From Glaciecola sp964446865 (GTDB lineage Bacteria > Pseudomonadota > Gammaproteobacteria > Enterobacterales > Alteromonadaceae): a DNA stretch of 64,000 nucleotides. Below are positions 44,503 through 53,704 of the stretch, in pieces (the first letter of the stretch is position 1; the number at the start of each line of letters is the position of its first letter). A program made the position numbers and the translations under genes. The notes below the pieces were generated by a model. That model was not told the origin of the DNA. It ran no database searches and saw only the letters and a program-made list of their open reading frames with translations. The stretch lies in NCBI GenBank assembly GCA_964446865.1, contig CAYURD010000001.1, forward strand, positions 124,001 through 188,000. Direction: 5' to 3'.

Positions 44503-45861
44503 ATGAAACAAGTGATCCGTCGAGCTAGCTTCGCGCTTATTTCTGCCATTTTCATTGCTGCTACGTCAGCAACTGCCGCTGCTGGAATACCTTTTTTCAG
44601 CAAAGATGAAATGCCCTCTCTAGCCCCCATGCTAGACGAGACAACACCGGCAATTGTGAGCATCGCAGTAAAAGGCACACAAACATCCAGACAAGAAGTG
44701 CCTGAAATGTTCAGGTATTTTTTTGGCGCGCCGCAACAACAACCCCAAGAACGCCCTTTCAGAGGTCTAGGTTCAGGCGTGATAATTGACGCTGAAAACG
44801 GCTATGTGGTGACAAATAATCATGTAGTCGATAACGCTGACGAAATTATGGTTAAACTCACTGACGGCAGAGAGTTGCTCGCTAAAAAGCTAGGTGCCGA
44901 TGAGCAAAGTGATATTGCACTTTTACAAATTGACCCTGATGACCTAGTGGATGTTGAATTAGCCAATTCAGACGACTTACGTGTGGGCGATTTTGTGGTA
45001 GCAATAGGCAACCCTTTTGGCCTTAGTCAAACTGTCACATCAGGCATAGTGAGCGCGCTTGGCCGTTCTGGCTTAAACATTGGCGGCTATGAAGATTTTA
45101 TCCAAACCGATGCTGCTATTAACCGCGGTAATTCAGGTGGTGCACTTGTTAACCTACGCGGTGAACTGGTCGGCATTAATACGGCTATTTTTGGCCCTAA
45201 CGGCGGTAACGTCGGTATTGGTTTTGCTATTCCAAGCAATATGATGAAAAGTTTAGTCGATCAAATCATCGAATTTGGCCAGGTACGTCGGGGCTTACTT
45301 GGTATTCTTGGACGAGACGTAGACGAAGCACTCGCCGATGCGTTTAATTCAGACGTCAACATAGGTGCTTTCATAGACCAAGTATCACCTGACTCAGCCG
45401 CTGAAAAAGCGGACCTACAAGCTGGCGATATTATCACTAAAATCAACGGTAACGCGCTTTCAAGTTTTAACGAACTCAGAGCTAAAATCGCGAGCTTAGG
45501 TGCCGGCGCAAAAGTTGAGCTTACCATAGTTAGAAACGGCAAAGAGCAATCAGTTGATGTAACCTTAGGTGCCGCTGAGCCTCCACAAGCTGAAGCGAAA
45601 GATATGCACCCTGCATTAGAAGGCGCAGAGCTATCAAATGGTGAAGACCGTAGTGGTCGTAATGCGGTTGTAGTACAAGACGTTGTTGAGCGTTCTCCTG
45701 CTGCGCAAATAGGCCTAAGAGAAGGCGATGTCATTGTAGGTGTAAATCGTACTCGCATTAGCAGCATTAGCGAATTAGAAGAGCGGATTAATGCAAATAA
45801 AGACGTAATTGCACTTAATGTACAGCGTGGCAACAGTAATTTGTTTATTGTTATCAGATAA
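44503..45861 (+). CDS. degQ: Periplasmic serine protease DegQ
   Basis: A 452-residue HtrA-family protease with a signal peptide (about 1-28). The triad is His in NNHVVDNA (about 107), Asp in SDIALLQI (about 137) and Ser in INRGNSGGAL (about 212). Two PDZ domains follow (about 255-345 and 365-450). It degrades or refolds damaged envelope proteins. The length fits DegQ more than DegP. It is followed by a strong terminator and then degS. Confidence 0.95.
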   Translation: MKQVIRRASFALISAIFIAATSATAAAGIPFFSKDEMPSLAPMLDETTPAIVSIAVKGTQTSRQEVPEMFRYFFGAPQQQPQERPFRGLGSGVIIDAENGYVVTNNHVVDNADEIMVKLTDGRELLAKKLGADEQSDIALLQIDPDDLVDVELANSDDLRVGDFVVAIGNPFGLSQTVTSGIVSALGRSGLNIGGYEDFIQTDAAINRGNSGGALVNLRGELVGINTAIFGPNGGNVGIGFAIPSNMMKSLVDQIIEFGQVRRGLLGILGRDVDEALADAFNSDVNIGAFIDQVSPDSAAEKADLQAGDIITKINGNALSSFNELRAKIASLGAGAKVELTIVRNGKEQSVDVTLGAAEPPQAEAKDMHPALEGAELSNGEDRSGRNAVVVQDVVERSPAAQIGLREGDVIVGVNRTRISSISELEERINANKDVIALNVQRGNSNLFIVIR

Positions 45862-45886
45862 ACAACGCGCAGAACTTTAAAAATGT

Positions 45887-45920
45887 AAGGGGTTTGACCT
45901 AAGGTCTAACCCCTTTTTTT
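45887..45920 (+). terminator. Rho-independent terminator of degQ
   Basis: A 13-bp stem with one mismatch (45887-45899 with 45903-45915), 3-nt loop, then seven T (tail within 45914-45920). It lies 26 bp after the degQ stop. Confidence 0.92.
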
Positions 45921-46032
45921 ATTTAACGATATTGCCTTACTAGTCTATGCTTAGGTGGGCGTATTTGTTATTCTACGCCGCTTAAGCTAATTGAAATTAA
46001 CAGTTTTCAATCTATTGGAGTTAAAAAATACC

Positions 46033-47157
46033 TTGTCATTGTTAACGCGCTTTTCTATCGCATTATTAAAATCTATCACCTTAGGCGTGGTAGTGGCGGG
46101 GATGCTTTTGCTAATTTTCCCTGAATTTAGACAAGGACAAGGCCTAAATCTTCATTGGTTTAACAAAGAAGAGAACATCCCTCCTCGTGTGAGTTATTTT
46201 GACGCCTTAGCTAACAGTGCGCCAGCGGTCGTAAATTTGTATAGCTTTACGATCGATAATAGCAACAGGTTGTTTAAAAGCAGAACGTTTGAGCCAACAA
46301 ATTTGGGCTCAGCAGTTATTATGAGAGAGGATGGCCACCTACTGACTTGCTATCATGTAATACGAGATGCAGATAGCATTCAAGTGAGAATGCAAGACGG
46401 TCGATTTTTACCTGCACAATTAGTTGGGTTTGACGAAATAACTGACTTGGCAGTTTTACGTATATTTGACACAGAATTGCCCGTTATTCCTCAAATGAAG
46501 GAGCCTAACATTCGTGTAGGTGATCTTGTGATGGCGATTGGAAATCCTTTGGATTTAGGCCAAACGATTACCTCTGGAATTGTCAGTAGAGTCGGAAGAG
46601 AAGGCTTGGCAACATTTGACTTTGTGCAAACCGACGCTGTTCTTAACCCAGGGAATTCAGGCGGTGCTCTGGTTGATTCAAATGGTTATTTAGTCGGCAT
46701 TACCAATGCTAACTTTAAGACTGTTGACAGTCGACGCCGAGTTCAGGATGTTAATGGCGTCAACTTTGCCGTACCTTATCCGCTAGCTAAACGAGTGATG
46801 AATGAAATCATTGAAAATGGCACGGTTAAACGAGGTCATTTAGGCTTTACCGGCGGTGAAAGGTTGACCGAGCGAAAAAGCCCAAATTTAAATATCGCCA
46901 GCTTTGAAAATACAGGAATTTTAGTGACAGATGTAGCGTTAAATGGTCCCGCTGACATTGCTGGACTGCGCATAAACGATATTTTGCTGTCAATTGACGG
47001 TGTACAGGTTAATGACCTCTCAGCCACCCAAGATATCATTGCCGAAACACCACCCGGTTCACAATTAACACTAATAGTTAGTCGAGACGAACAATTAATC
47101 TCGATGACCGTCACCGTTGGTGAATTAAGTCCTAATCCGTTATCACGCCGCTCTTAA
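46033..47157 (+). CDS. degS: Site-1 protease DegS
   Basis: No ATG is available at the N-terminus. I place the start at TTG 46033, with GGAG at 46017-46020 (12 nt away, long); TTG 45991 or 46039 are alternatives. About 374 residues: one membrane anchor (to about 35), a trypsin-like domain with His in TCYHVIRDA, Asp in TDLAVLRI and Ser in NPGNSGGAL, then one PDZ domain (about 275-370). DegS senses unfolded porins and starts cleavage of RseA to free sigma-E. It is separate from degQ by a terminator. Confidence 0.93.
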   Translation: MSLLTRFSIALLKSITLGVVVAGMLLLIFPEFRQGQGLNLHWFNKEENIPPRVSYFDALANSAPAVVNLYSFTIDNSNRLFKSRTFEPTNLGSAVIMREDGHLLTCYHVIRDADSIQVRMQDGRFLPAQLVGFDEITDLAVLRIFDTELPVIPQMKEPNIRVGDLVMAIGNPLDLGQTITSGIVSRVGREGLATFDFVQTDAVLNPGNSGGALVDSNGYLVGITNANFKTVDSRRRVQDVNGVNFAVPYPLAKRVMNEIIENGTVKRGHLGFTGGERLTERKSPNLNIASFENTGILVTDVALNGPADIAGLRINDILLSIDGVQVNDLSATQDIIAETPPGSQLTLIVSRDEQLISMTVTVGELSPNPLSRRS

Positions 47158-47179
47158 ATTAATAAACAGCTTGCGTTTT

Positions 47180-48442
47180 CTAGCTCGAATCGCGCACTAT
47201 GTTAGCGCCTAAGCCACCTAATTTTGCTTCAATCGCCTCGTAACCTCTATCAAGATGATAAATTCTATCGACGATGGTTTCGCCTTCGGCCACCAAGCCT
47301 GCAATCACTAAGCTGGCAGATGCACGTAGGTCAGTTGCCATTACTTGTGCGCCCTTGAGTTCTGAGGAGCCTTGCGTGAGTGCATTGTTGCCTTCTAGCT
47401 CTATTTTTGCGCCCATTCTATGCAGCTCTGGTACGTGCATAAAGCGATTCTCAAAAATTGTTTCAGTGATAACACCTGCGCCTTGTGCAACAGCATTTAA
47501 GGTGACAAATTGCGCTTGCATGTCGGTAGGAAAGCCTGGATGTGGCATTGTTTTTAAGCTCACCGCTTTAGGGGCCTGTCCTTTCATATCAAGCGATATC
47601 CAATCGTCACCAACTTCGATATGCGCACCAGCTTGCTCAAGCTTACTCAATACAGCATCTAAGGTTTTAGGCGCTGCTTTTTCGCAACGTATGCTGCCTT
47701 TTGAAACAGCCGCCGCGACTAAAAATGTACCGGTTTCGATTCGGTCAGGTAAAATGTCATAGTGACAGCCATTGAGTGTGTCTACGCCTTCAATCGTGAT
47801 TTTGTCACTACCAGCTCCGCTTACATTGCCGCCCATCGCGTTAATGCAGTCTGCTAAATCTACGATTTCTGGTTCGCGAGCCGCGTTTTCTAATACAGTT
47901 TGGCCTTGTGCTAAGGCAGCAGCCATCATTAAGTTTTCGGTGGCGCCCACACTAACAACATCCATAAATATGCGAGCACCTTGCAAGCGACCATTAACAG
48001 ACGCTCGCACGTAACCTTCTTCAACGTTGACTTTTGCGCCCATCTTTTCAAGGCCTGACAGATGCAAGTTGACTGGTCTAGCGCCAATTGCACACCCGCC
48101 GGGTAAGGAAACGTTGGCTCTGCCGTATTTAGCTAATAATGGCCCTAACACCAATATAGATGCGCGCATGGTACGCACAAGCTCGTATGATGCGGTAACA
48201 CTATCTAATTCACTCGCGTCGATCTCTACAGAGTTACTGGTGAGTTGATTGGTTTTTGCCCCAAAATCACGCAGTAACATAAGAGTGGTGTTTATGTCTC
48301 GCAAATTGGGAACATTGCTAAAGGTGCATGCTGAACTTGTTAATAAACTTGAAATCAAGACGGGCAGAGCGGCATTTTTTGCCCCAGAAATAGTGACAGA
48401 ACCCATTAACGGAGGGCTTTTCTTGATCCGCAGTTTATCCAC
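47180..48442 (-). CDS. murA: UDP-N-acetylglucosamine 1-carboxyvinyltransferase
   Basis: A 420-residue enzyme with start GTG 48442, preceded by AGGA at 7 nt. The active-site Cys lies in GGCAIGARPVNLHLSGLEK (about 115), and Lys22 and Asn23 are in SGAKNAALPV. It catalyses the first step of peptidoglycan synthesis, adding enolpyruvate to UDP-GlcNAc, and is the fosfomycin target. It is the last gene of the mlaFEDCB-ibaG-murA cluster, 118 bp after ibaG. Confidence 0.97.
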   Translation of the reverse strand: MDKLRIKKSPPLMGSVTISGAKNAALPVLISSLLTSSACTFSNVPNLRDINTTLMLLRDFGAKTNQLTSNSVEIDASELDSVTASYELVRTMRASILVLGPLLAKYGRANVSLPGGCAIGARPVNLHLSGLEKMGAKVNVEEGYVRASVNGRLQGARIFMDVVSVGATENLMMAAALAQGQTVLENAAREPEIVDLADCINAMGGNVSGAGSDKITIEGVDTLNGCHYDILPDRIETGTFLVAAAVSKGSIRCEKAAPKTLDAVLSKLEQAGAHIEVGDDWISLDMKGQAPKAVSLKTMPHPGFPTDMQAQFVTLNAVAQGAGVITETIFENRFMHVPELHRMGAKIELEGNNALTQGSSELKGAQVMATDLRASASLVIAGLVAEGETIVDRIYHLDRGYEAIEAKLGGLGANIVRDSS

Positions 48443-48560
48443 TGAATTTTCCTATTGTGTAAATGAATGCATCATTAAATGGATGAACTCATGTTAATTT
48501 ATAAACGCTGTTTGGCTTAACGTATTGGTGGGTACTATCTTACTATTGTGACTACCAACA

Positions 48561-48809
48561 TTAATTAAATAATTTCTCTCGCTGCCATTGTGCACTTGAA
48601 AATGTCTTAATACTCACCGCGTGAATAGTACCATCTGCTATGATATCAGCAAGAGGTGCATAAACAAATTGTTGTCTTTTCACTCGGCTCATTTCTTCAA
48701 ACTTATCGTCAATCGCAATAATTTGAAAATGTGTCCCTTCACTTTTTACTTTTACGTCTTCGAGTACTAGGCTACTTTTGAGCATTTCTGCTATTTCATC
48801 ATTGGTCAT
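48561..48809 (-). CDS. ibaG: BolA family protein IbaG
   Basis: An 82-residue BolA-like protein: GTHFQIIAID, SRVKRQQFVYAPLADII and TIHAVSIKTFSSAQW align with E. coli IbaG. BolA proteins bind monothiol glutaredoxins and iron-sulfur clusters. It lies between mlaB and murA, the standard order. Confidence 0.95.
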   Translation of the reverse strand: MTNDEIAEMLKSSLVLEDVKVKSEGTHFQIIAIDDKFEEMSRVKRQQFVYAPLADIIADGTIHAVSIKTFSSAQWQREKLFN

Positions 48810-48902
48810 AACTGTCCTAATTGGGTCTTTATCCGCTATTTATAATGCGGCTGTGACGATTGTTATCTTAATACTTGTACTTATGATTGCACACACTATA
48901 GA

Positions 48903-49229
48903 TTAGCTAGCTGCCTTGAATACACTCTTAGCACCACTTAAGTCTGCCAGGTTTAATAGCTTATCTGGCACATTGTCAAAATGCAGTTGAACATCATTTT
49001 GCGCGCAGTATTTAGCAATATTAATTAACCAAGCTAAGCCAGCAGTATCAACACGTTCAACTTTTGCTAAATCTATATGCCATTCATTTGCACTTTCAAT
49101 TACCTTTTTGTCTTGACCTGACGCCGAGTGAAAATAATCGTTTTTAAGTGCCTGTTGGTCAAGCGTACCACCAATAGATAGTGTGCATTTTTGGCTATCA
49201 TCCGCGCTCAATGTAAGTTCAAGTGACAC
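48903..49229 (-). CDS. mlaB: MlaB STAS-domain protein
   Basis: A 108-residue single STAS domain with VERVDTAGLAWLINIAKYC, the helix-loop where Asp-Thr/Ser is characteristic. In the MlaFEDB complex it binds the MlaF ATPase and supports its activity. It follows mlaC by 5 bp. Confidence 0.93.
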   Translation of the reverse strand: MSLELTLSADDSQKCTLSIGGTLDQQALKNDYFHSASGQDKKVIESANEWHIDLAKVERVDTAGLAWLINIAKYCAQNDVQLHFDNVPDKLLNLADLSGAKSVFKAAS

Positions 49230-49234
49230 TATAA

Positions 49235-50110
49235 TTAACCTGCTGTAGTTATTTGCGTATTTTTTTGTGCAGTGACTACGCTTTTGGGTTCGGTCTTTGC
49301 TTCGGCTTTAGATTTACTTTTTGCATCGGCTTTCGCAGACGCAGCCTCATCATCATTATTTTGCAGCTTAATAGGCTGTCTAATACTCTCGCGCATCGAA
49401 GCAATGACCTTCGCAATACCATCCTTACGTAAAATACTTTCAAATTCTGATTGCTTACTTGACAGCAAACTAATACCTTCCGCAATCATGTCGTATGCTT
49501 GCCATTGACCAGAACGACGGTCTTGTCTCACTTTAAAAGCGACTTTTATATCAGGACGGTCGTCGTCTTTTATCACTGCTCTTACGGTTACGTCTGTACG
49601 ACCAGTAATGTCACCTTTTGGTTCAAACTCAACGACTTGATCATCGTAATACCCCATAGCGACTGCGTAACTGGTAATTAGATATTGACGAAACACCGAT
49701 ACAAATTCAGCAAGTTCTTTTTTCTCTACCTGCCGAGTATATTTACCTAGCACTTTAAAAGACGAGAAACGATAGTCAATATAAGGCATTAGCTCTTCTT
49801 CCATGATGGTGCGCAACACCTCAGGGTCGTTTTTTATATTCTCTTGCTCTGCTTTAATTCGAGCGAAAGTTCGAGAAGCGGCGACCTCTACCATCTTATA
49901 TGGGTCATCTTGCGGCACTGGTTCAGCCTGCATGGCGACAGTTTGCGCCTTAGCGACTTGTTCGACAACGACTTTTGCTTCACTAGCAGTTGCTTGTGCT
50001 GAAGATGTTGACGGCGCTTGAGCCATTACATTACTTGTCGTCAAGACAAATGCTGTCATTGCAAACGCTACGCTTTTGTAGGCAATGGGTAATCTATTTA
50101 TAGTATTCAA
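49235..50110 (-). CDS. mlaC: MlaC periplasmic phospholipid-binding protein
   Basis: TTG start at 50110, directly after the mlaD stop, with AGGAAG 7 nt upstream; the next ATG would cut into the signal peptide. The 291-residue product has a signal peptide (about 1-31, VMA-QA) and an MlaC/Ttg2D domain (about 70-240, YMVEVAASRTFARI). The Lys/Ala-rich C-terminal tail (about 250-291) is extra length. It ferries phospholipid between the MlaA-porin complex and MlaFEDB. Confidence 0.95.
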   Translation of the reverse strand: MNTINRLPIAYKSVAFAMTAFVLTTSNVMAQAPSTSSAQATASEAKVVVEQVAKAQTVAMQAEPVPQDDPYKMVEVAASRTFARIKAEQENIKNDPEVLRTIMEEELMPYIDYRFSSFKVLGKYTRQVEKKELAEFVSVFRQYLITSYAVAMGYYDDQVVEFEPKGDITGRTDVTVRAVIKDDDRPDIKVAFKVRQDRRSGQWQAYDMIAEGISLLSSKQSEFESILRKDGIAKVIASMRESIRQPIKLQNNDDEAASAKADAKSKSKAEAKTEPKSVVTAQKNTQITTAG

Positions 50111-50635
50111 TTATTCGCTTCCTTGGTTAAATAAGAATTGACCGATCAAGTCCTCTAACACTAACGCAGACTTGGTATCAAAAATTTCTTCACCATTTGT
50201 TAGATATGGACACTCATTTAGCGTTTGAGTTTCACAAACTTTATCTTCTTCAATCGACACAATGTCTTCAGGAAAGATAAATCCCGGTGAAAGTCCTATA
50301 AATTGCTCGCCTAATAAACCTGAAGTTAAGATAGAAAGGCTGCTTGTATCAGGAAAGGTATTGCTATATTCGCTTGAAATTTTAAGTTCAACCACCGGTA
50401 TCAAATCGCGAGGGTCGAGGTAAATGCGCTCGACACGCCCCACAACCACACCGCCGACTTTAACTGATGAACGGGCTTTTAAACCACCTATGTTGTCAAA
50501 CTTTGCCGTTAAGGTGTAGGTCTCACCCGAGCCACTCATGCCCTGATTAGCGACTCTCAAAGCCAATAACAAAGCCGCGGCAATCGCTAGCGCCACAAAT
50601 AAACCTACCAATATTTCCGTTTTTCTTGTCGTCAT
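50111..50635 (-). CDS. mlaD: MlaD MCE-domain protein
   Basis: A 174-residue protein with one membrane helix (about 8-28) and an MCE domain (about 38-118, YTLTAKFDNIGGLKARSSVKVGG). It forms the hexameric periplasmic ring of the MlaFEDB transporter. A short acidic C-terminal part follows with two Cys (CETQTLNEC). It lies 8 bp after mlaE and directly before mlaC. Confidence 0.96.
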   Translation of the reverse strand: MTTRKTEILVGLFVALAIAAALLLALRVANQGMSGSGETYTLTAKFDNIGGLKARSSVKVGGVVVGRVERIYLDPRDLIPVVELKISSEYSNTFPDTSSLSILTSGLLGEQFIGLSPGFIFPEDIVSIEEDKVCETQTLNECPYLTNGEEIFDTKSALVLEDLIGQFLFNQGSE

Positions 50636-50643
50636 TGTTCGTC

Positions 50644-51456
50644 CTAACTAATCCCAAACATTAAAGCTGTTAAAATAAAATCTAAACCTAAAATTGCGAG
50701 TGAAGCATAGACCACTGTTTGTGTGGTCGCTAAACTAATGCCTTCAGATGTAGGGATACATGAATATCCTTTATAAAGCGCAATCCACACCACGACCAAA
50801 GCAAATACGATGCTTTTGATAATGCCGTTGACCACATCTTTGTCCCAATCGACTGTTGATTGCATGATTGACCAATAGCTTCCAGCATCAACACCTAACC
50901 AATCAACTCCGACAATGTGGCCACCCAAAATACCGATAGCCGAAAAAATAAGGGTCAGCATTGGCATGCTAATCACACCTGCCCAAAAACGAGGCGATAC
51001 TACCCGTCTTAGCGGGTCAATTGCCATCATCTCTAGACTGCTTAATTGCTCGGTTGCTTTCATTAATCCGATTTCTGCAGTTAGTGCAGAACCTGCTCTG
51101 CCTGCAAACAGCAGTGCAGTAACCACTGGCCCCAGTTCTCTAAGTATCGACAATGCAACCATAGGACCTAGGCTGCCTTCAGCGCCATAATTAACCAAAA
51201 TGGTGTAGCCCTGTAAGGCCATCACCATGCCAATAAACAAGCCAGAGACCATAATAATTAGCAAAGACTGCACACCCACCACATACACTTGTGCAATCGT
51301 TAATCGAATATTCTTCCACTGCGGAAACGCGATAAGTGCGCCAAACAACATAAGACTCGCTTGTCCAACAGCGGTTATGCTGTCTACTGTTGACCGGCCA
51401 AGTGATGCAAAGTAATTCACGACGCTTTTAAATACTGATGTTATTGCCATGCTCAC
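50644..51456 (-). CDS. mlaE: MlaE permease
   Basis: A 270-residue inner-membrane permease of the MlaE family, with five hydrophobic helices. The start GTG at 51456 has AGGAG 7 nt upstream and overlaps the mlaF stop; an ATG six bases on is also possible. MlaE is the membrane core of the phospholipid ABC transporter MlaFEDB. Confidence 0.96.
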   Translation of the reverse strand: MSMAITSVFKSVVNYFASLGRSTVDSITAVGQASLMLFGALIAFPQWKNIRLTIAQVYVVGVQSLLIIMVSGLFIGMVMALQGYTILVNYGAEGSLGPMVALSILRELGPVVTALLFAGRAGSALTAEIGLMKATEQLSSLEMMAIDPLRRVVSPRFWAGVISMPMLTLIFSAIGILGGHIVGVDWLGVDAGSYWSIMQSTVDWDKDVVNGIIKSIVFALVVVWIALYKGYSCIPTSEGISLATTQTVVYASLAILGLDFILTALMFGIS

Positions 51457-52256
51457 TACCCTACTCCTAATAAATCTTTATTAAGTGAGTCGGCAGGAAA
51501 ATGAAACGGCACAGGACCATCGGCATTACCTTGTAAAAATTGCTGCACTAAGTCTGAGTCCGAATCTTTTATTTGCTGAGGCGTGCCTGAACCAATAATC
51601 GTTTTGTTCGCAAGTATGTATGCGTAATCGGCAATTTCCAATACTTCACTAACGTCATGCGTGACCACAATGGACGTTAGGTCTAAGGCTTTGTTTAACG
51701 CCTTAATTAGTTTTACGAGTACGCCCATAGAAATTGGGTCTTGTCCGGCAAACGGCTCGTCATACATGATTAAATCAGGGTCAAGCGCAATAGCGCGAGC
51801 TAATGCAGCTCGCCTCGCCATGCCGCCAGAAAGCTCGCTTGGCATAAGCTGAGCAGCGCCGCGTAATCCTACCGCTTCAAGCTTAAGTTTGACGATGGTT
51901 TCAATAATAGATTCGCTTAATTTTGTGTGTTCACGAAGTGGGAATGCGACGTTGTCATAAACCGACATATTGGTAAACAACGCACCGCTTTGAAACAACA
52001 TACTCATTTTACGGCGCATTTCGTATAATCGGTTACGAGATACCTTGTGCACATCGTCGCCTTGAAACAACACACTACCGCCACTTGGTGTAAGTTGACC
52101 ACCTATGATTTTGAGCAGCGTGGTTTTTCCGATTCCACTTGGCCCCATAATCGCCGTGATCCCACCTTTTTTGACAGACAAAGAGATGTCTTTATATATT
52201 TCACGATCACCGCGATAAAACTGCATATCCGTAATTGAGACTGTTTCTTCGCTCAT
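51456..52256 (-). CDS. mlaF: MlaF ATP-binding protein
   Basis: Start set at ATG 52256 (MSEETVSI); a TTG 18 nt upstream opens the longest frame. The 266-residue ATPase has Walker A GPSGIGKTTLL (about 38), signature LSGGMARRAALARA (about 140) and Walker B LIMYDEPFAGQDPIS (about 160). It powers retrograde phospholipid transport. It is the first gene of the mlaFEDCB cluster. Confidence 0.95.
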   Translation of the reverse strand: MSEETVSITDMQFYRGDREIYKDISLSVKKGGITAIMGPSGIGKTTLLKIIGGQLTPSGGSVLFQGDDVHKVSRNRLYEMRRKMSMLFQSGALFTNMSVYDNVAFPLREHTKLSESIIETIVKLKLEAVGLRGAAQLMPSELSGGMARRAALARAIALDPDLIMYDEPFAGQDPISMGVLVKLIKALNKALDLTSIVVTHDVSEVLEIADYAYILANKTIIGSGTPQQIKDSDSDLVQQFLQGNADGPVPFHFPADSLNKDLLGVG

Positions 52257-52694
52257 GTTTATCTTGTCATCCAAATTAATCTGCCAATTCCTTTTTGCGC
52301 TTAGCCAACTTTATTCGTTATATCTTTATTCTTGATATCTTTATTCAGTATATAAAGTTTTTACTGATTAGCGTTAAGCTGTGATCATTAAATATCGGTA
52401 AGCTTTTGGGCTGTTAAGCACTATTTATTCGCTAATCTTGCCGCCACCTTGTTACCAACCTTTTCGCCATCGGCATGTTTCAGCATGCTATAAAATGAAA
52501 AGTAGAACTAGGGCGGTCGATGAATATGAGGTTAGTTTAGCCCTTTTCAAGCATTTTTACGTAAGAAAAGCGTAACAAAACGTACAATTTGTAATTATAT
52601 CTTATAAATTTATCGATTTTTGTGATTTTTTAATGTGAAATCGCTACAATCCACGGCTTTTAGCCACTATTGAATTTAAAAAAAGACTTTATTT
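52257..52694. promoter_or_regulatory. Divergent promoter region of the mla and yrbG-lpt clusters
   Basis: 438 bp with no gene. It contains two copies of TATCTTTATTC at 52321-52331 and 52336-52346 (15-bp period) and is very AT-rich near 52570-52660. Promoters for both large operons must lie here, but I could not assign hexamers with confidence. Confidence 0.4.
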
Positions 52695-53651
52695 GTGATT
52701 CTAAATCTATCTATTTTTATTATTGGGCTCATTGTCTTGAGTTGGAGTGCTGACCGCTTTGTTTATGGCGCGTCTGCATTAGCTAAAAATATTGGTGTTG
52801 CCCCTATGCTAATCGGCTTAACGATTGTAGCCATGGGCTCATCGGCACCAGAAATTGTGGTGGCTGCAACCGCTTCTTTTAACGGTAGTATCGATACCGC
52901 TGTCGGCAACTCATTAGGCTCAAACATTACCAATATTGCCCTAGTGTTGGGTATTACCGCGCTAATTAAACCAATCTTAGTGACATCGACCACGCTAAAG
53001 CGCGAACTTCCTGTCATGCTCATAGTAACGCTAATTGCCGTCTATTTTATCGCCGACAATAAACTTTCTCGAATAGAGGGAATTACCTTAATCACCTTAT
53101 TTGTGCTCGTGATTGCAGGTATGGCGATGCTCGCATTCAAAGTAGAGAAAAACGACCCGCTGATTGCTGAGACTGAAACAGAAGTCCCGAGCAATGTCGA
53201 AACCTCGACTGCTATTTTTTGGGTCATTGTGGGTATGATTCTCCTTCCCGTTAGCGCTCATTTTTTAGTCGACTCAGCAGTCTACATCGCACGATTTTTA
53301 GGTATCAGTGATTTAGTGATTGGCCTTACGATTATCGCTATTGGCACTAGCTTGCCCGAACTTGCAGCTAGTATTGCTGGCGTACTCAAAAACGAAGATG
53401 ACCTTGCGCTTGGTAATATCATTGGCTCAAACATTTTCAACATATTGGCAGTACTAGCGATGCCTGGACTGATTGCGCCAGGCATGATTGATAGCAGCGC
53501 CGCAGATCGCGACTCGCTTGTTATGCTAGGGTTATCGATACTATTATTTATATTCTGCTTTAATCTTAAAGGGTCTCGAAAAATAAATAGATATGAAGCG
53601 GTCATATTTTTAGGTATATTTTGTGCCTACCAATACATTTTGTTTGCATAA
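52695..53651 (+). CDS. yrbG: Calcium/sodium antiporter YrbG
   Basis: A 318-residue CaCA-family protein starting at GTG 52695 (no strong ribosome site). The two alpha repeats are visible: GSSAPEIVVAATASFNGS (about 50) and GTSLPELAASIAGVLKNEDD (about 220), each with the Pro-Glu ion-binding pair, and GNSLGSNITNIALVLG with GNIIGSNIFNILAVL. About ten membrane helices. It exchanges sodium for calcium in family members. First gene before kdsD. Confidence 0.94.
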   Translation: MILNLSIFIIGLIVLSWSADRFVYGASALAKNIGVAPMLIGLTIVAMGSSAPEIVVAATASFNGSIDTAVGNSLGSNITNIALVLGITALIKPILVTSTTLKRELPVMLIVTLIAVYFIADNKLSRIEGITLITLFVLVIAGMAMLAFKVEKNDPLIAETETEVPSNVETSTAIFWVIVGMILLPVSAHFLVDSAVYIARFLGISDLVIGLTIIAIGTSLPELAASIAGVLKNEDDLALGNIIGSNIFNILAVLAMPGLIAPGMIDSSAADRDSLVMLGLSILLFIFCFNLKGSRKINRYEAVIFLGIFCAYQYILFA

Positions 53652-53704
53652 AATAAAACGCGTAGCCAACTAACAACAATATAAATATAAAAATTGAAAT
53701 TTTC

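Noticed and set aside
45261..45833. Long minus-strand open frame (190 codons) opposite degQ
   Set aside because: Ser/Thr/Pro-rich translation typical of an antisense shadow; degQ on the other strand has complete catalytic and PDZ motifs.
47274..47762. Plus-strand open frame (162 codons) opposite murA
   Set aside because: Shadow of murA with composition typical of the complement strand.
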